Shown: positions 45,375-55,734, numbered from the stretch's first letter. The stretch: 64,000 bases of DNA from Pseudoalteromonas distincta (GCF_000814675.1 NZ_JWIG01000026.1:1-64000); one strand, 5' to 3'. Notes: generated by a model not told the origin, from the sequence alone. Made by a program: numbers and translations.

Positions 45375-46322
45375 CTAAGTATGCGTTTGCAAAGGTACTT
45401 GTGGTGTTAAATAGCTAAATGGGAAGTGTGGGTTATTAGGGCTGTCGGGGAAAAATTGCGGCTCTAGGCAAATACCGTCAAATTGGTTAAACGGACTTTT
45501 TAAGTGCTGCCCTGTATAAACCTGAATAGCAGGGTAGTTAGAAAGCACACTCAGCATTACTTTTTCATCGGCGCTAGTAAGCTCTGCGTGTTGCTTATTG
45601 GCTTGCAGGTTAAGTACTTGCTCGGTGACAAAGTTATGATCGAGTCTATCGGTTTTATTAAGCACACGCGCATTTGTGTAGTCAAAAATGGTATTTGCTA
45701 CTGGGGCTATTAAACCTGTGGGAATGGCGTTTGTATCTACGGGGGTATAATGCGCGGCGGCCAGTTTTAATGTATGCCCTTGTGCGCTGTTAGTAATGCC
45801 ATTTAAATTAAAGTACGGATGCGCTGTTGGCCCTGCAATGGTTTTTTTATTACTGGTAATCGTAAATTTAATATCAAGATTACTTTGGTTTTTACTGTTA
45901 GTGGTAAAGGTATACAGCACGTTAAATATAGTTTTACCGGGGTAGCCGTTGTATCCATCGGGTAGAGTAATACTTAAACTTAGCGCATTTTTTTGATGAT
46001 AATCGAGCTGCCAAAATAAGTCGCTTAATGCTTTTTGGCCGCCGTGAAGTTGGTTTACTCCTTCGTTTTTATTAAGTGCATAGGCTTTATCATCGATGTT
46101 TATTTGGGCGTTACTTAGCCTGTTTGCATAAGGACCGGCTACAGCGCCTAAGTAAAACGTGTCGTTTAAATAGTCATTAATATTAGAATAGCCAAGTATA
46201 ATATTTCGTTTTTTATTATCAACATGGGTAACCCAGCTGGTAAGCCGGGCACCATAGTTAATAATAGAAATAGTGTCGTTTGCTTCATTACTTAGTGTGT
46301 ATTGAACAATTGAAGTTGTCAT
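45375..46322 (-). CDS. galM: Aldose 1-epimerase (mutarotase)
   Basis: 315 residues, cytoplasmic. Catalytic His in HPYFNLNG, Glu in CLEPQFFPDSPN and RLTSWV and LHGG motifs are present. It interconverts alpha and beta anomers of aldoses, which would feed xylose isomerase with the preferred anomer. It is the last gene of the xylB-xylA-tal-tkt-X-galM run and 13 bases after the small gene X. A mutarotase in a xylose operon is a common finding. Confidence 0.92.
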   Translation of the reverse strand: MTTSIVQYTLSNEANDTISIINYGARLTSWVTHVDNKKRNIILGYSNINDYLNDTFYLGAVAGPYANRLSNAQINIDDKAYALNKNEGVNQLHGGQKALSDLFWQLDYHQKNALSLSITLPDGYNGYPGKTIFNVLYTFTTNSKNQSNLDIKFTITSNKKTIAGPTAHPYFNLNGITNSAQGHTLKLAAAHYTPVDTNAIPTGLIAPVANTIFDYTNARVLNKTDRLDHNFVTEQVLNLQANKQHAELTSADEKVMLSVLSNYPAIQVYTGQHLKSPFNQFDGICLEPQFFPDSPNNPHFPFSYLTPQVPLQTHT

Positions 46323-46335
46323 GTTGGTTACTCTT

Positions 46336-46719
46336 TTAATTGTTCGTTCTTGCTTTTTTAATTTCTTCTTTTACGATTGGGTACAGATCGTATGTTGGAT
46401 AAAACTCAGTGCTGTAGGCTTTCCAACCATAACGTTCAATCGATAAATTTACTTTTGGTAATAACGCTGCCGGAAAGCGCAAGGTAACAACTTGCCCTAT
46501 GCCCATCATTACTTTCCAAGATTCTACTGTTGCGCCCTCTGGTGGGAAGTGTTTGTAAAAGTTAGCGTTGTTTAGTATTTCTTTTATTTCAGAGAGGTTT
46601 TTTGATTGGTCGTGCTTTAAAAAAATCGTTAGCATTAGTTCATCATTTTGCTCGTCACTTGCCCATGCGTTAAAACTAGTACTTGCACTAAAAAGCATAA
46701 TTAATAGTAAATATTTCAT
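46336..46719 (-). CDS. Small exported protein of unknown function in the xylose operon
   Basis: 127 residues, signal peptide ending near AWASD. The mature part holds LMLTIFLKHDQSKNLSEI, NFYKHFPPEGATVESW, GIGQVVTLRFP and EFYPTYDLYPIV, which look like one small alpha/beta domain of ferredoxin-like type. I recall similar proteins without a signal peptide in other proteobacteria, none with a known role. It sits between tkt and galM, 13 bases before galM, behind a terminator-like hairpin. An exported protein inside a cytoplasmic catabolic operon is odd. Confidence 0.75.
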   Translation of the reverse strand: MKYLLLIMLFSASTSFNAWASDEQNDELMLTIFLKHDQSKNLSEIKEILNNANFYKHFPPEGATVESWKVMMGIGQVVTLRFPAALLPKVNLSIERYGWKAYSTEFYPTYDLYPIVKEEIKKARTNN

Positions 46720-46743
46720 AGTTCACCTTTGTTAGTTAATTAT

Positions 46744-46777
46744 AAAAATGCGCCGAGCTTTGAAAGGCTTAGCGCAT
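46744..46777 (-). terminator. Terminator or attenuator after tkt
   Basis: Minus-strand stem ATGCGC / GCGCAT with an inner AAGC/GCTT-type stem, then a run of five T. It stands before the small gene and galM, so read-through would set their level. Confidence 0.65.
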
Positions 46778-46826
46778 TAATTGGATAAAGTTTGAATTAT
46801 TTAGCGCATTACGCGTACTAAATATA

Positions 46827-48845
46827 TTAAGCGTTGGCTTTAATTAACGCCTGCGCGGTGCTCACTACATTTTTGGTGGTAAAGCCAAAATGATCTAATA
46901 ACACGTTACCTGGCGCCGACTCACCAAAAGTGCTCATACCAATTACTTTGCCTTGTAAGCCAACATATTTAAGCCAGTAATCTTGGTGTGATGTTTCAAT
47001 TGCAATACGGTTTGCTACCGAGTTTGGCAATACACTTTGCTTGTAATCGTCTGATTGTAGATCAAACAATGTGGTGCTTGGCATTGATACCACACGCACT
47101 GCAACGCCTTGTGCTGTAAGCTCTTTTGCGGCTTGCATTGCTAAATCAACTTCAGAACCCGTTGCAATTAAAATAAGCTCAGGCACTTTATTGCTATCGC
47201 TAAGAATATAGCCGCCTTTTTCTATGTCGCTAATTTGCTGAGCGCTGCGTGGCTGGTGGTTGAGCCCTTGGCGACTAAAAATAAGCGCCGTAGGTTGCTG
47301 CTGATTTTGTATCGCGTTTTTCCACGATACTGCAGTTTCTACTGCGTCACATGGGCGCCATGTGACTAGGTTTGGCGTCATACGTAGGTTGGCTAGTTGC
47401 TCAATAGGTTGGTGAGTCGGACCGTCTTCACCTTGACCAATAGAGTCGTGGGTATACACAAATATATTTTGAATACCCATAAGTGCCGACATTCTTACTG
47501 CGTTACGGGCGTATTCCATAAACATTAAAAATGTAGCACCGTAATTAATAAAACCACTGTGCAGTGATATGCCATTCATAATGCCGCTCATACCAAACTC
47601 GCGCACGCCATAAAACAGGTAATTACCGCTGGCGTCATCTGCGCTTATGCCTTTAGAGCCAGACCACAGCGTTAAGTTAGAACCGGCTAAATCGGCAGAG
47701 CCACCCAGTAACTCTGGTAAATGCGGGGCAAAGGCTTCAATGGTGTTTTGCGAGGCTTTTCGGCTGGCAATATTAGCGGCGTCTTTGTTGCACTGTGCAA
47801 TATAGTTGTTTGCAATAGCTTCGAAGTTGTCAGGAAGGGTGCGTTTAATTACGCGTCGCTCAAATTCTTTAGCAAGCTCTGGGTGGCTTTTGGTGTAGTC
47901 GCTAAATAGTTGTTGCCATTGTTTTTGTTTTTTATCACCGCTTTGTTTAGCGTCCCAATGGGCGTAAATATCATCACTGATACTAAATGCTTCATTTGGG
48001 AGGTTTAAAAATTTGCGCGCCGCAGTTATTTCGTCATTACCTAATGGCGAGCCATGGCAGTCGTGCGAGCCTGATTTATTTGGCGAGCCAAAACCAATCA
48101 CGGTTTTACAACAAAGTAGAGTAGGTTTATCGCTCACTTGTTTTGCTTGTTCAATGGCGCTTGCAATTTGCTCTGGGTCGTGGCCGTCTATATCTTTTAT
48201 TACATGCCAGCCGTAAGCGTCAAAGCGTTTAGCGGTGTCGTCGGTAAACCAGCCCTCAACGTGTCCGTCGATAGATATGCCGTTATCGTCCCAAAAAGCA
48301 ATAAGTTTACCCAGGCCTAATGTGCCTGCAAGCGAACATGCTTCGTGCGATATGCCTTCCATTAAACAGCCATCGCCCATAAAACAGTAAGTGTAATGAT
48401 CAACAATATCAAAACTCTCTTTGTTAAATTGTGCTGCTAGGGCTTTTTCGGCAATAGCCATACCTACGGCATTTGATAAACCTGCGCCAAGCGGACCTGT
48501 GGTTGTTTCAACACCTGGGGTGTAACCGTATTCAGGGTGACCTGGGGTTTTTGAATGCATTTGTCTAAATTGTTTAAGCTCGCTAAGTGGTAGTTCGTAC
48601 CCACTTAAATGCAATAAAGAATAAATAAGCATAGAGCCGTGACCGTTACTGAGTACAAAGCGGTCTCGGTTTGGCCAATTTGGATCGGTTGGATTGTGGT
48701 TTAAAAAATCGTTCCACAGTACTTCGGCTATATCGGCCATACCCATAGGTGCGCCCGGATGCCCTGAGTTTGCTTGCTGTACCGCATCCATACTGAGTGC
48801 ACGAATGGCATTAGCAAAAGGCGCACGAGAAGAAAGTTGAGTCAT
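46827..48845 (-). CDS. tkt: Transketolase
   Basis: 672 residues. ThDP-binding and substrate motifs are seen: [19 protein letters not shown] near the start, [14 protein letters not shown] (the GDG...N-type ThDP site), and the pyrimidine domain with [16 protein letters not shown]. It moves two-carbon units in the non-oxidative pentose-phosphate path. Placed after tal in the xylose operon, it gives the pathway capacity for xylulose-5-phosphate. GAGGT is six bases before the ATG. Probably a catabolic paralog of a housekeeping tkt elsewhere. Confidence 0.96.
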   Translation of the reverse strand: MTQLSSRAPFANAIRALSMDAVQQANSGHPGAPMGMADIAEVLWNDFLNHNPTDPNWPNRDRFVLSNGHGSMLIYSLLHLSGYELPLSELKQFRQMHSKTPGHPEYGYTPGVETTTGPLGAGLSNAVGMAIAEKALAAQFNKESFDIVDHYTYCFMGDGCLMEGISHEACSLAGTLGLGKLIAFWDDNGISIDGHVEGWFTDDTAKRFDAYGWHVIKDIDGHDPEQIASAIEQAKQVSDKPTLLCCKTVIGFGSPNKSGSHDCHGSPLGNDEITAARKFLNLPNEAFSISDDIYAHWDAKQSGDKKQKQWQQLFSDYTKSHPELAKEFERRVIKRTLPDNFEAIANNYIAQCNKDAANIASRKASQNTIEAFAPHLPELLGGSADLAGSNLTLWSGSKGISADDASGNYLFYGVREFGMSGIMNGISLHSGFINYGATFLMFMEYARNAVRMSALMGIQNIFVYTHDSIGQGEDGPTHQPIEQLANLRMTPNLVTWRPCDAVETAVSWKNAIQNQQQPTALIFSRQGLNHQPRSAQQISDIEKGGYILSDSNKVPELILIATGSEVDLAMQAAKELTAQGVAVRVVSMPSTTLFDLQSDDYKQSVLPNSVANRIAIETSHQDYWLKYVGLQGKVIGMSTFGESAPGNVLLDHFGFTTKNVVSTAQALIKANA

Positions 48846-48865
48846 GTATTACCTCAAATAAAATT

Positions 48866-48895
48866 AAAAAAGCCCGCACGTTATGTGGCAGGCTT
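48866..48895 (-). terminator. Hairpin with T run between tal and tkt
   Basis: Minus-strand imperfect stem AAGCC...GGGCTT with GTG/CAC inside, followed by six T, only about 20 bases before the tkt ATG. It looks like an attenuating terminator within the operon. Confidence 0.6.
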
Positions 48896-48903
48896 GAGGG
48901 AAA

Positions 48904-49842
48904 TTAGTTTAGTAAGTCTTCAACCAATTTAGCCAAAATACGCTGATCTTTGGCAAAGTTACGAATACCTTCACCGAGCTTTTCGCTGGCCATTGCATCT
49001 TCGTTGTGCTGCCATAAAAATTGCTCATGGGTGAGTGCGGTTAAGTCACTTTGCGGTGCTTTGGCAATGTTTGCAGCGTCAAGCTTTGTAACCAGTTCAC
49101 CTTCTTGGCTTTGTAAATCATTGAGTAATGATGGCGAGATAGTCAGTAAATCGCAGCCAGCAAGTTCGATTATTTCCTGGGTATTTCTAAAGCTTGCACC
49201 CATTACCACGGTTTTATAATCGTACTTTTTATAGTACTGATAAATACCTGTAACCGACTGCACACCAGGATCTTCGCTTGGGGTGTATTCTTTATTATCG
49301 CGGGCTTTGTACCAATCAAGAATACGACCAACAAACGGAGATATAAGCGTTACGTTAGCTTGTGCGCACGCAATGGCTTGAGCCATCGAAAAAAGCAGCG
49401 TTAAGTTACACTTAATGCCTTCTTTTTCTAACTGCTCGGCGGCTTTAATGCCTTCCCATGTTGAAGCAAGTTTAATAAGTACGCGGTCTTTTGAAATACC
49501 CGCTTGCTCGTAAAGTGAAATAAGCTTACGCCCTTTGGCAATACTTGCTTGGGTATCAAACGATAAACGCGCATCTACTTCGCTCGATATACGCCCAGGT
49601 ATTACTTTTAGTATTTCACAGCCAAAGTTAACAATAAGTTGGTCGCATATAGCGTCAACGTTGTTGCCAGCTTTTTGTATAGCGTCTTCAATTAAATGTT
49701 TATATTGAGGTAATTTTGCAGCTTGTAAAATTAACGAAGGATTGGTTGTTGCATCAACCGGTTGTAGGGCTTTGATTGACTCTACATCGCCACTGTCGGC
49801 AACGACCGTGGTTACTTTTTTGAGTTGTTCTAACAAGTTCAT
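48904..49842 (-). CDS. tal: Transaldolase
   Basis: 312 residues. DATTNPSLI near residue 30 and the Schiff-base Lys in [12 protein letters not shown] mark a TalB-type transaldolase. It works with transketolase to turn pentose phosphates into fructose-6-phosphate and glyceraldehyde-3-phosphate. It comes 39 bases after xylA. The ribosome site (GAGG, about 11 bases before the ATG) lies in the 3' arm of an intergenic hairpin, so translation may be tuned. Confidence 0.96.
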   Translation of the reverse strand: MNLLEQLKKVTTVVADSGDVESIKALQPVDATTNPSLILQAAKLPQYKHLIEDAIQKAGNNVDAICDQLIVNFGCEILKVIPGRISSEVDARLSFDTQASIAKGRKLISLYEQAGISKDRVLIKLASTWEGIKAAEQLEKEGIKCNLTLLFSMAQAIACAQANVTLISPFVGRILDWYKARDNKEYTPSEDPGVQSVTGIYQYYKKYDYKTVVMGASFRNTQEIIELAGCDLLTISPSLLNDLQSQEGELVTKLDAANIAKAPQSDLTALTHEQFLWQHNEDAMASEKLGEGIRNFAKDQRILAKLVEDLLN

Positions 49843-49852
49843 AATGATGTAC

Positions 49853-49874
49853 GCCTCGGCTTTAAAACCGAGGC
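49853..49874 (-). repeat. 7-bp GC hairpin between xylA and tal
   Basis: GCCTCGG / CCGAGGC with an 8-base loop and no T run. It is an mRNA hairpin that covers the presumed tal ribosome site; it could also stabilise the xylA end. Confidence 0.6.
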
Positions 49875-49881
49875 GATGTCC

Positions 49882-51201
49882 TTATACGTAGCGGTTAACA
49901 ATATTCTCAAGCAGTTCTTGGCGACCAGAAACTTGCTTAGGATCGATGTTGTTCTCGTGTACTAAGGCTGAAAGGCTTTCAAGTGATTGCTCACCATTTA
50001 GAATGCTTTGACCTAGGTCTTCTTTCCAACCAGCGTAACGTTTTTCAACAAAATCAGTCAGCTCGCCGCCTTCAATCATTGCTGCTGCATTGAGTAATGC
50101 TTTAGCCATCGTATCCATACCGCCAATGTGACCAATGAATAAGTCATCACGCTCACACGATTGACGACGAAGTTTAGTGTCAAAGTTAAAGCCGCCTGTT
50201 GTAAAACCACCCATTTTTAAAATTTCGTAAACAACAAGTGTGCACTCAGCTACGTCGTTAGGGAATTGGTCAGTATCCCAACCGTTTTGCATGTCGCCAC
50301 GGTTAGCATCAATACTACCCATAATGCCTTCTGCGCAAGCCACTGCAATTTCGTGGTGGAAGCTATGACCCGCAAGTGTTGCGTGGTTTGCTTCAATGTT
50401 TACTTTAATTTCGTCTTGTAAGCCGTGCTTGTATAAAAAGCCTGCAACCGTTGCTGTATCGTAATCGTACTGGTGCTTAGTTGGCTCTTGTGGTTTTGGC
50501 TCAATTAATAATGTGCCTTTAAAACCAATTTTTTTCTTGTGCTCTACAACCATTTTCAAAAAGCGTGCGTACTGTTCGCTTTCTTGTGCAAGGTCTGTAT
50601 TTAGTAGCGTGTCGTAACCTTCACGACCACCCCAAAGTACGTAGTTTTCGCCGCCTAAACGATGCGTAATTTCCATTGCATGTTTAACTTGTGCTGCTGC
50701 ATATGCATACGTATTAGGATTAGGGTTTGTTGCACCACCGGCACAAAAACGCTGATTTGAGAATAAGTTAGCAGTACCCCACAGTAGTTTTACACCTGTG
50801 CGCTGCATTTCTTTTTCGATAATGTTAGCTATGTGCGTTACGTTATCGTGGCTTTCTTGTAGTGTTTTACCTTCAGGGGCAATATCAACATCATGAAAAC
50901 AAAAGTAAGGAACGCCTAATTTTTCATAAAATTCAAAGGCTACTTTTACTTTTTGTTCAGCAAGTTCTAATTGATTGCCTACAGGTTGGATCCAAGGACG
51001 GTCAAACGTACCTTCACCAAAAATATCAAACCCTGTAGAACAAAAGTTATGCCAGTAACAGGCTGCAAAACGTAAATGTTCTTTCATTGTTTTGCCAAGC
51101 ACTACTTGGTTTTCGTCGTAATAACGAAATGCAAATGGGTTTTTAGAGTTTTCACCCTCAAATTTAATTTTCTCAACGTTTGTAAAAAATTGTTCGCTCA
51201 T
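49882..51201 (-). CDS. xylA: Xylose isomerase
   Basis: 439 residues from the ATG at 51201 (MSEQFFTNV), with GGAG about seven bases upstream; an in-frame ATG 12 bases earlier would place that site inside the gene. H103 and D106 (CFHDVDIAP), KLLWGTAN, the metal site [13 protein letters not shown] and [17 protein letters not shown] are complete. It turns D-xylose into D-xylulose. It is 30 bases after xylB. Class II type by its N-terminal length. Confidence 0.97.
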   Translation of the reverse strand: MSEQFFTNVEKIKFEGENSKNPFAFRYYDENQVVLGKTMKEHLRFAACYWHNFCSTGFDIFGEGTFDRPWIQPVGNQLELAEQKVKVAFEFYEKLGVPYFCFHDVDIAPEGKTLQESHDNVTHIANIIEKEMQRTGVKLLWGTANLFSNQRFCAGGATNPNPNTYAYAAAQVKHAMEITHRLGGENYVLWGGREGYDTLLNTDLAQESEQYARFLKMVVEHKKKIGFKGTLLIEPKPQEPTKHQYDYDTATVAGFLYKHGLQDEIKVNIEANHATLAGHSFHHEIAVACAEGIMGSIDANRGDMQNGWDTDQFPNDVAECTLVVYEILKMGGFTTGGFNFDTKLRRQSCERDDLFIGHIGGMDTMAKALLNAAAMIEGGELTDFVEKRYAGWKEDLGQSILNGEQSLESLSALVHENNIDPKQVSGRQELLENIVNRYV

Positions 51202-51231
51202 AATGTGCTCCATTAATTTTATAATAGTGTA

Positions 51232-52689
51232 TTAAAAGTATGTTTTTACACTTTGGTAAAGTGCTTTGTATGTTGTGTATTGCTGTGCGTAAAAGTCTTG
51301 CATGACTGGATCTGGCTCAATTGTTTGCGTTACCTTGCCGTTAACACACACTTGTTGTGCAGGGAGTTGTGTTACTGCTATTCGGGCAAGTCTTGCTGCG
51401 CCAAATGCGGGGCCAACTTCTGAGCCTTCTCGGTAAATTAGGGGGCGGTTGAGTACACTTGCGATGATTTTTCCCCACAGTGGGCTTTTAGCGCCACCAC
51501 CAATAACGGTTACATCGTCAATTTGTGCGCCGGCATCAAGCAGTACTTGTTGGCCATCGGCAAAGGCAAAAGCAACGCCCTCTAGTACTGCACGGCCAAG
51601 AGCTGCTGCATCGGTATCGCTGTCTAAACCAAAAAATACGCCTTTGGCATCGGGGTTATTATGCGGCGTACGCTCGCCAGTTAAATAAGGTAAAAATATG
51701 ACTGAGCTTGGTTTGCTAAAATCGCATTTACTTACTTGTTCAAGGAGTGCGCTTTCGTTTTCAAAACCGGTTAATTTAGTGACCCAGGTTAAACAGCTTG
51801 CTGCGCTTAACACCACTGACATTTGGTGCCAGGTGTTTTCAATGCAATGACAAAAAGTATGTACAGCACCTTCTGGGTTAGGCAGGTATTTATCGTTAGC
51901 AACAAAGTAAACGCCCGAAGTACCTAATGACAAAAACGCTTGTTTAGGCCTTACTACGCCAACACCAGCAGCGCCTGCGGCATTATCGCCACCACCTGCA
52001 ACAACAGGTACTTGTTCCATACCCCATTTAGCAGCAACTTGGGCTGTTAATTTGCCAGTAATTTGTGTGCCCTCAAAAAGGGTAGGCATGTGTTGCTCTG
52101 TTAAGTCGCAGGCGCTAAGCATTTTTTGCGACCATGCTCTTTTTTCTACGTCTAGCCACAGTGTGCCTGCTGAGTCAGACATGTCTGATGCAAAATCACC
52201 GGTCATTAAAAAGCGTAGGTAGTCTTTTGGTAATAATACTTTGGCGACTTTTGCAAAGTTTTCTGGCTCAAACTCTTTTAACCACACCAATTTAGGTGCA
52301 GTAAAACCAGGCATTGCTATGTTGCCGGTAATATTACGAGAATTTGGTTCGCGTTTTTCAAGCTCTACACATTGTGCAGCACTGCGCCCGTCGTTCCATA
52401 AAATGGCTGGGCGAATAATATTATTGTTTTTATCAAGCAGCGTTGCGCCATGCATTTGCCCAGAAAGGCCCACAGCCTTTACCGATTTTAGTAATGCAGG
52501 GTGAGTCTTTTTAAGATCCTCGATTGCACTACAGGTAGCAAGCCACCAATCTGAAGGGTTTTGCTCAGAAAAAAGTGGTGCTGGGCGTGAAACGCTTAAA
52601 GAGCCACTTGCTTGAGCAAGCAATTGGTCTTGCTCGTCTAAAATAATTACTTTTACACCTGAAGTGCCTAAATCGATACCAAGGAACAT
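51232..52689 (-). CDS. xylB: Xylulokinase
   Basis: 485 residues, FGGY kinase. The phosphate-binding start FLGIDLGTSGVKVII, the FGGY signature region GQMHGATLLD and the second ATP motif VIGGGAKSPLW are in place. It phosphorylates D-xylulose at O5. It heads the operon xylB-xylA-tal-tkt-X-galM; a perfect LacI-type palindrome is 27 bases upstream of its ATG. Divergent from a Gfo/Idh oxidoreductase gene. Confidence 0.96.
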   Translation of the reverse strand: MFLGIDLGTSGVKVIILDEQDQLLAQASGSLSVSRPAPLFSEQNPSDWWLATCSAIEDLKKTHPALLKSVKAVGLSGQMHGATLLDKNNNIIRPAILWNDGRSAAQCVELEKREPNSRNITGNIAMPGFTAPKLVWLKEFEPENFAKVAKVLLPKDYLRFLMTGDFASDMSDSAGTLWLDVEKRAWSQKMLSACDLTEQHMPTLFEGTQITGKLTAQVAAKWGMEQVPVVAGGGDNAAGAAGVGVVRPKQAFLSLGTSGVYFVANDKYLPNPEGAVHTFCHCIENTWHQMSVVLSAASCLTWVTKLTGFENESALLEQVSKCDFSKPSSVIFLPYLTGERTPHNNPDAKGVFFGLDSDTDAAALGRAVLEGVAFAFADGQQVLLDAGAQIDDVTVIGGGAKSPLWGKIIASVLNRPLIYREGSEVGPAFGAARLARIAVTQLPAQQVCVNGKVTQTIEPDPVMQDFYAQQYTTYKALYQSVKTYF

Positions 52690-52715
52690 AAATGTGATAC
52701 TTAATGTTGTTTTAG

Positions 52716-52729
52716 TGTTAGCGCTAACA
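52716..52729. promoter_or_regulatory. LacI-type operator of the xylose operon (TGTTAGCGCTAACA)
   Basis: Perfect 14-bp palindrome with central CG, in the 162-base region between xylB and the Gfo/Idh gene; an identical copy is at 55580. The likely binder is the LacI protein at 55735. Confidence 0.82.
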
Positions 52730-52851
52730 TTAATGATTTGATATTGTTAAGTCAAGCTAGTTTTAAACTATGTTTAACAATTAATTTGCAAGTTTATTGC
52801 TTGGTTGTTGGAGTTCACTTAAATTTCTTTTTAAGATCATAAGGAAACACT

Positions 52852-53808
52852 ATGAAAAAAATAAACTGGGGTATTGTTGGTTGTGGCCGAATTGCCGCAC
52901 AATTTTGTGAAGACTTAGCACATACAAATAATGGTGTTGCGTACGCAGTTGCAGCAAGAAATGGGGATGATGCAACCGCTTTTGCGAGCAAGTATGGTGC
53001 GGCCAATGCCTACGAAGGGTATCAGGCATTATTTCACGATAAAAACGTTGATGTAGTTTACATTGCGACCCCGCATAACTTTCACTTTAAAAATGCCAGC
53101 GATGCTATTAAAGCAGGTAAGCATGTATTGTGCGAAAAGCCCATTACGGTTTCGGCTGAAGAGTGTAAGCAGTTGTCTTTACTGGCTAAAAAGCACGACG
53201 TATTTTTAATGGAAGCCATGTGGACGTACTTTTTACCTGCAATACAAAAAGCAAAACAATGGGTAGAGCAAGGGCGAATTGGCACTATTAAACATGTTAA
53301 AGCTGACTTTGGCTATCCTGTGCCTTTTAACCCCGACGGGCGTGAATACAACCCAGATTTAGCGGGCGGTTGTTTACTTGATATGGGAATTTATCCGCTT
53401 GCCATTGCCAATTACTTTTTAAATAACGACCTTGAAAACTTATACGTAAGAGCAAATGTTCGCTACAAAGGCGTGGAAGACGATGTACTTATTACTGCTA
53501 ATTGTGGTGATGTAATGGTGAGCTTAGCAACGTCATTTCAATGCCGGTTAGGGAATGGCGCGTATATTATTGGCGACAAAGGCTATATAAAAATACCCGA
53601 TGCATTTAGGGCTTATGAGTGCTCTTTGTATGAGCTTGATGACTTAATTGAGCATTTTGAAGATGGCAGGCAGTCACAAGGTTATAGCTTTGAAGCGCAA
53701 GAAGTAGGGCGCTTACTGAGCGAAAACAAACGAGAGAGTGACATTATGAGCCACTCTCAAAGTTTACTTTTACAATCGCAAATGGAGCGTATTAAAGCCC
53801 TGTTTTAA
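52852..53808 (+). CDS. Gfo/Idh/MocA-family oxidoreductase
   Basis: 318 residues, cytoplasmic. NAD(P) site GIVGCGRIAAQF at the start, the family signature CEKPITV near residue 95 (catalytic Lys), and the C-terminal sheet domain. Homologs of this size act on xylose, dihydrodiols or related sugars with NAD(P). It shares the divergent region and operator with xylB, so an NAD(P)-linked xylose or xylo-oligomer dehydrogenase is plausible, but not proven. AAGGA is about eight bases before the ATG. Confidence 0.85.
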   Translation: MKKINWGIVGCGRIAAQFCEDLAHTNNGVAYAVAARNGDDATAFASKYGAANAYEGYQALFHDKNVDVVYIATPHNFHFKNASDAIKAGKHVLCEKPITVSAEECKQLSLLAKKHDVFLMEAMWTYFLPAIQKAKQWVEQGRIGTIKHVKADFGYPVPFNPDGREYNPDLAGGCLLDMGIYPLAIANYFLNNDLENLYVRANVRYKGVEDDVLITANCGDVMVSLATSFQCRLGNGAYIIGDKGYIKIPDAFRAYECSLYELDDLIEHFEDGRQSQGYSFEAQEVGRLLSENKRESDIMSHSQSLLLQSQMERIKALF

Positions 53809-53913
53809 AATAGTTTTAAGAGAACTTTAATAGAGCTTTAAAAGAGTTTTGAATGAGCTTTAAAGCAGTTTCAAAAAGCTTTCAATCAAATAATAAACTT
53901 AACTGGCGGCGAT

Positions 53914-55524
53914 TTATTCGCCGCTAGGTTCGTCATAATTAAAAAATGAAAAGTGAGCTTCTCTATTTCTCCCCGATAAATCTTGGCAAGCCATACCAAC
54001 AAAAGCACCGGTAAAACACGGGCGATACCCTTGCGGTGATTGCTGCACGTAATCATCAGATAAAATACTGCCATCGAGCACTGGACCAAACTTTATCCAG
54101 CAGTTTTTCTCGGTGGCATAATAAAACTGTAGCTGCGCGCCATTAAAATCAGCTTTTAAGTAAACAGGTTTGTTTGTTTTAAGCAAAAGCGGTGCAACAG
54201 GCGTACTTGTTTGGTATTTATCGCAGCTTATTATATTTAAATAACGTGGTGTGGTTTCATCGCCTACATCGCCGCCGCTTATATGCAAATAGTAGTAATG
54301 AGCGGTGTTGTAATAACATACTAGCCCCGCCATTTGTTGAAAACTGCTTGGTGCAAAATCAACGCATGTGCTGCAAACAGTATGATGAGCCTGTACACGC
54401 CTGGCAATAAAACTTTGCTGATGCAATGAGCTTAAAGACTCTTTTCCCACTAAGGTGAGCGATGATTTTTGGGCATTCTTATACACCCAGCTTTTGCACA
54501 TGGGTATACGCAATGACTGAAAATCAACAGTCAGATCATCTTTACTAAAATCAATATGTGTTGTGGGTTGCGGCTGTGAATTTAGCATTAAACCCTCAAT
54601 GGGTACGTGCATTGTCGGGGCTTTATTTGTGTGTTTGGCATAAGGCCAGTCATCGTCTTTCCAGATTATTTGCTCAATCCCTGTTTCACGCCCTGTAATG
54701 CAGCGGCCACGCTCAGTCAGTGGTCTAGATGTTAAAAATACCGTGTACCAATCACCGGCTTGCGTTTGAAAAAAATCTCCATGGCCACATTTTTGTAGCG
54801 TATTACTCGGCTCGTGGGCTGCTGTAATAACGGGGTTGTGCGGGTGTACTTGGTAAGGGCCAAATACGTTTTTAGAGCGCGCTATACTAATGCAGTGTTC
54901 ATACCCAGTGCCACCTTCAGCGGTAATTAAATAGTAGTAATCGCCGCGTTTTAAAATATGTGGGCCTTCAGTGCAACCAAGTTTTGTGCCTGAAAATATA
55001 GGTTTAACATCGCCTATTAACTTATTGGTTTTTAGGCAAAGCTCTTGCATTACTATGCCACCAAATAGTGCGTTGTTGCGGTGATCAACCAACATGTTTA
55101 GCAAATAGCTTTTACCGTCATCATCGTGAAAAATAGACGGATCAAAACCGCTAGAGTTTAAGTAAGTCGCTTGTGACCAGTTACCGGTAATATCAGTGGT
55201 TGATACAAAATAGTTTGGTGTGTCTTTGTAAGGGCCATCAAAGCTTTTTACATTGGTATATACCAAATAAAAACGGCCATTATTGTAACTAAGTTGCGCA
55301 GCCCATACGCCGCAAGAATCAGGCACTCCTCGCATATCGAGTTGCTCTACGGTGTTAAGTGCTTGGCCTATAACTCGCCAATTTACTAAATCGGTAGAGT
55401 GGTGAATTTGCACACCGCCAAACCATTCAAATGTTGAAGTGGCTATGTAGTAGTCGTTATTAACTCTGACAATGTTTGGGTCTGGGTTAAAGCCTCTTAG
55501 AATTGGGTTTTGCAGCATGCTCAT
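53914..55524 (-). CDS. xynB: GH43 beta-xylosidase, cytoplasmic
   Basis: 536 residues, no signal peptide. Catalytic residues D15 (NPDPNIVR), D128 (GFDPSIF) and E186 (CTEGPH) fit GH43 beta-xylosidases, followed by the C-terminal concanavalin-like domain from about residue 330. It should release xylose from imported xylo-oligosaccharides. It is divergent from the LacI gene and under the second TGTTAGCGCTAACA site. The 105 bases behind it hold only imprecise short direct repeats (AGCTTTAAA-like). Confidence 0.93.
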   Translation of the reverse strand: MSMLQNPILRGFNPDPNIVRVNNDYYIATSTFEWFGGVQIHHSTDLVNWRVIGQALNTVEQLDMRGVPDSCGVWAAQLSYNNGRFYLVYTNVKSFDGPYKDTPNYFVSTTDITGNWSQATYLNSSGFDPSIFHDDDGKSYLLNMLVDHRNNALFGGIVMQELCLKTNKLIGDVKPIFSGTKLGCTEGPHILKRGDYYYLITAEGGTGYEHCISIARSKNVFGPYQVHPHNPVITAAHEPSNTLQKCGHGDFFQTQAGDWYTVFLTSRPLTERGRCITGRETGIEQIIWKDDDWPYAKHTNKAPTMHVPIEGLMLNSQPQPTTHIDFSKDDLTVDFQSLRIPMCKSWVYKNAQKSSLTLVGKESLSSLHQQSFIARRVQAHHTVCSTCVDFAPSSFQQMAGLVCYYNTAHYYYLHISGGDVGDETTPRYLNIISCDKYQTSTPVAPLLLKTNKPVYLKADFNGAQLQFYYATEKNCWIKFGPVLDGSILSDDYVQQSPQGYRPCFTGAFVGMACQDLSGRNREAHFSFFNYDEPSGE

Positions 55525-55579
55525 AATATAGGCCTTTTTAAGTTTTTTATATTATTGGGTATGAATATTACAAATTTGT

Positions 55580-55593
55580 TGTTAGCGCTAACA
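55580..55593. promoter_or_regulatory. LacI-type operator of xynB and the lacI gene (TGTTAGCGCTAACA)
   Basis: Identical to the site at 52716 over all 14 bases, plus ATT at the right in both. It is in the 210-base divergent region between the GH43 and lacI genes, so autoregulation is likely. Confidence 0.82.
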
Positions 55594-55734
55594 TTTTCAG
55601 TGTAGTATAAGACTTTGTCAATAAGTAATCATATAAAACGCGCTGTAAACAATATCAAGCTTTACAATTATGTATAATGAAAATTAAGAAAGTTAATTAT
55701 AACAATCACATGATTGTGAGTAGGTAATAAGAAT

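Noticed and set aside
53809..53913. Short AGCTTTAAA-like direct repeats after the Gfo/Idh gene
   Set aside because: Too short, irregular and AT-rich to call a repeat array or CRISPR; no spacers.
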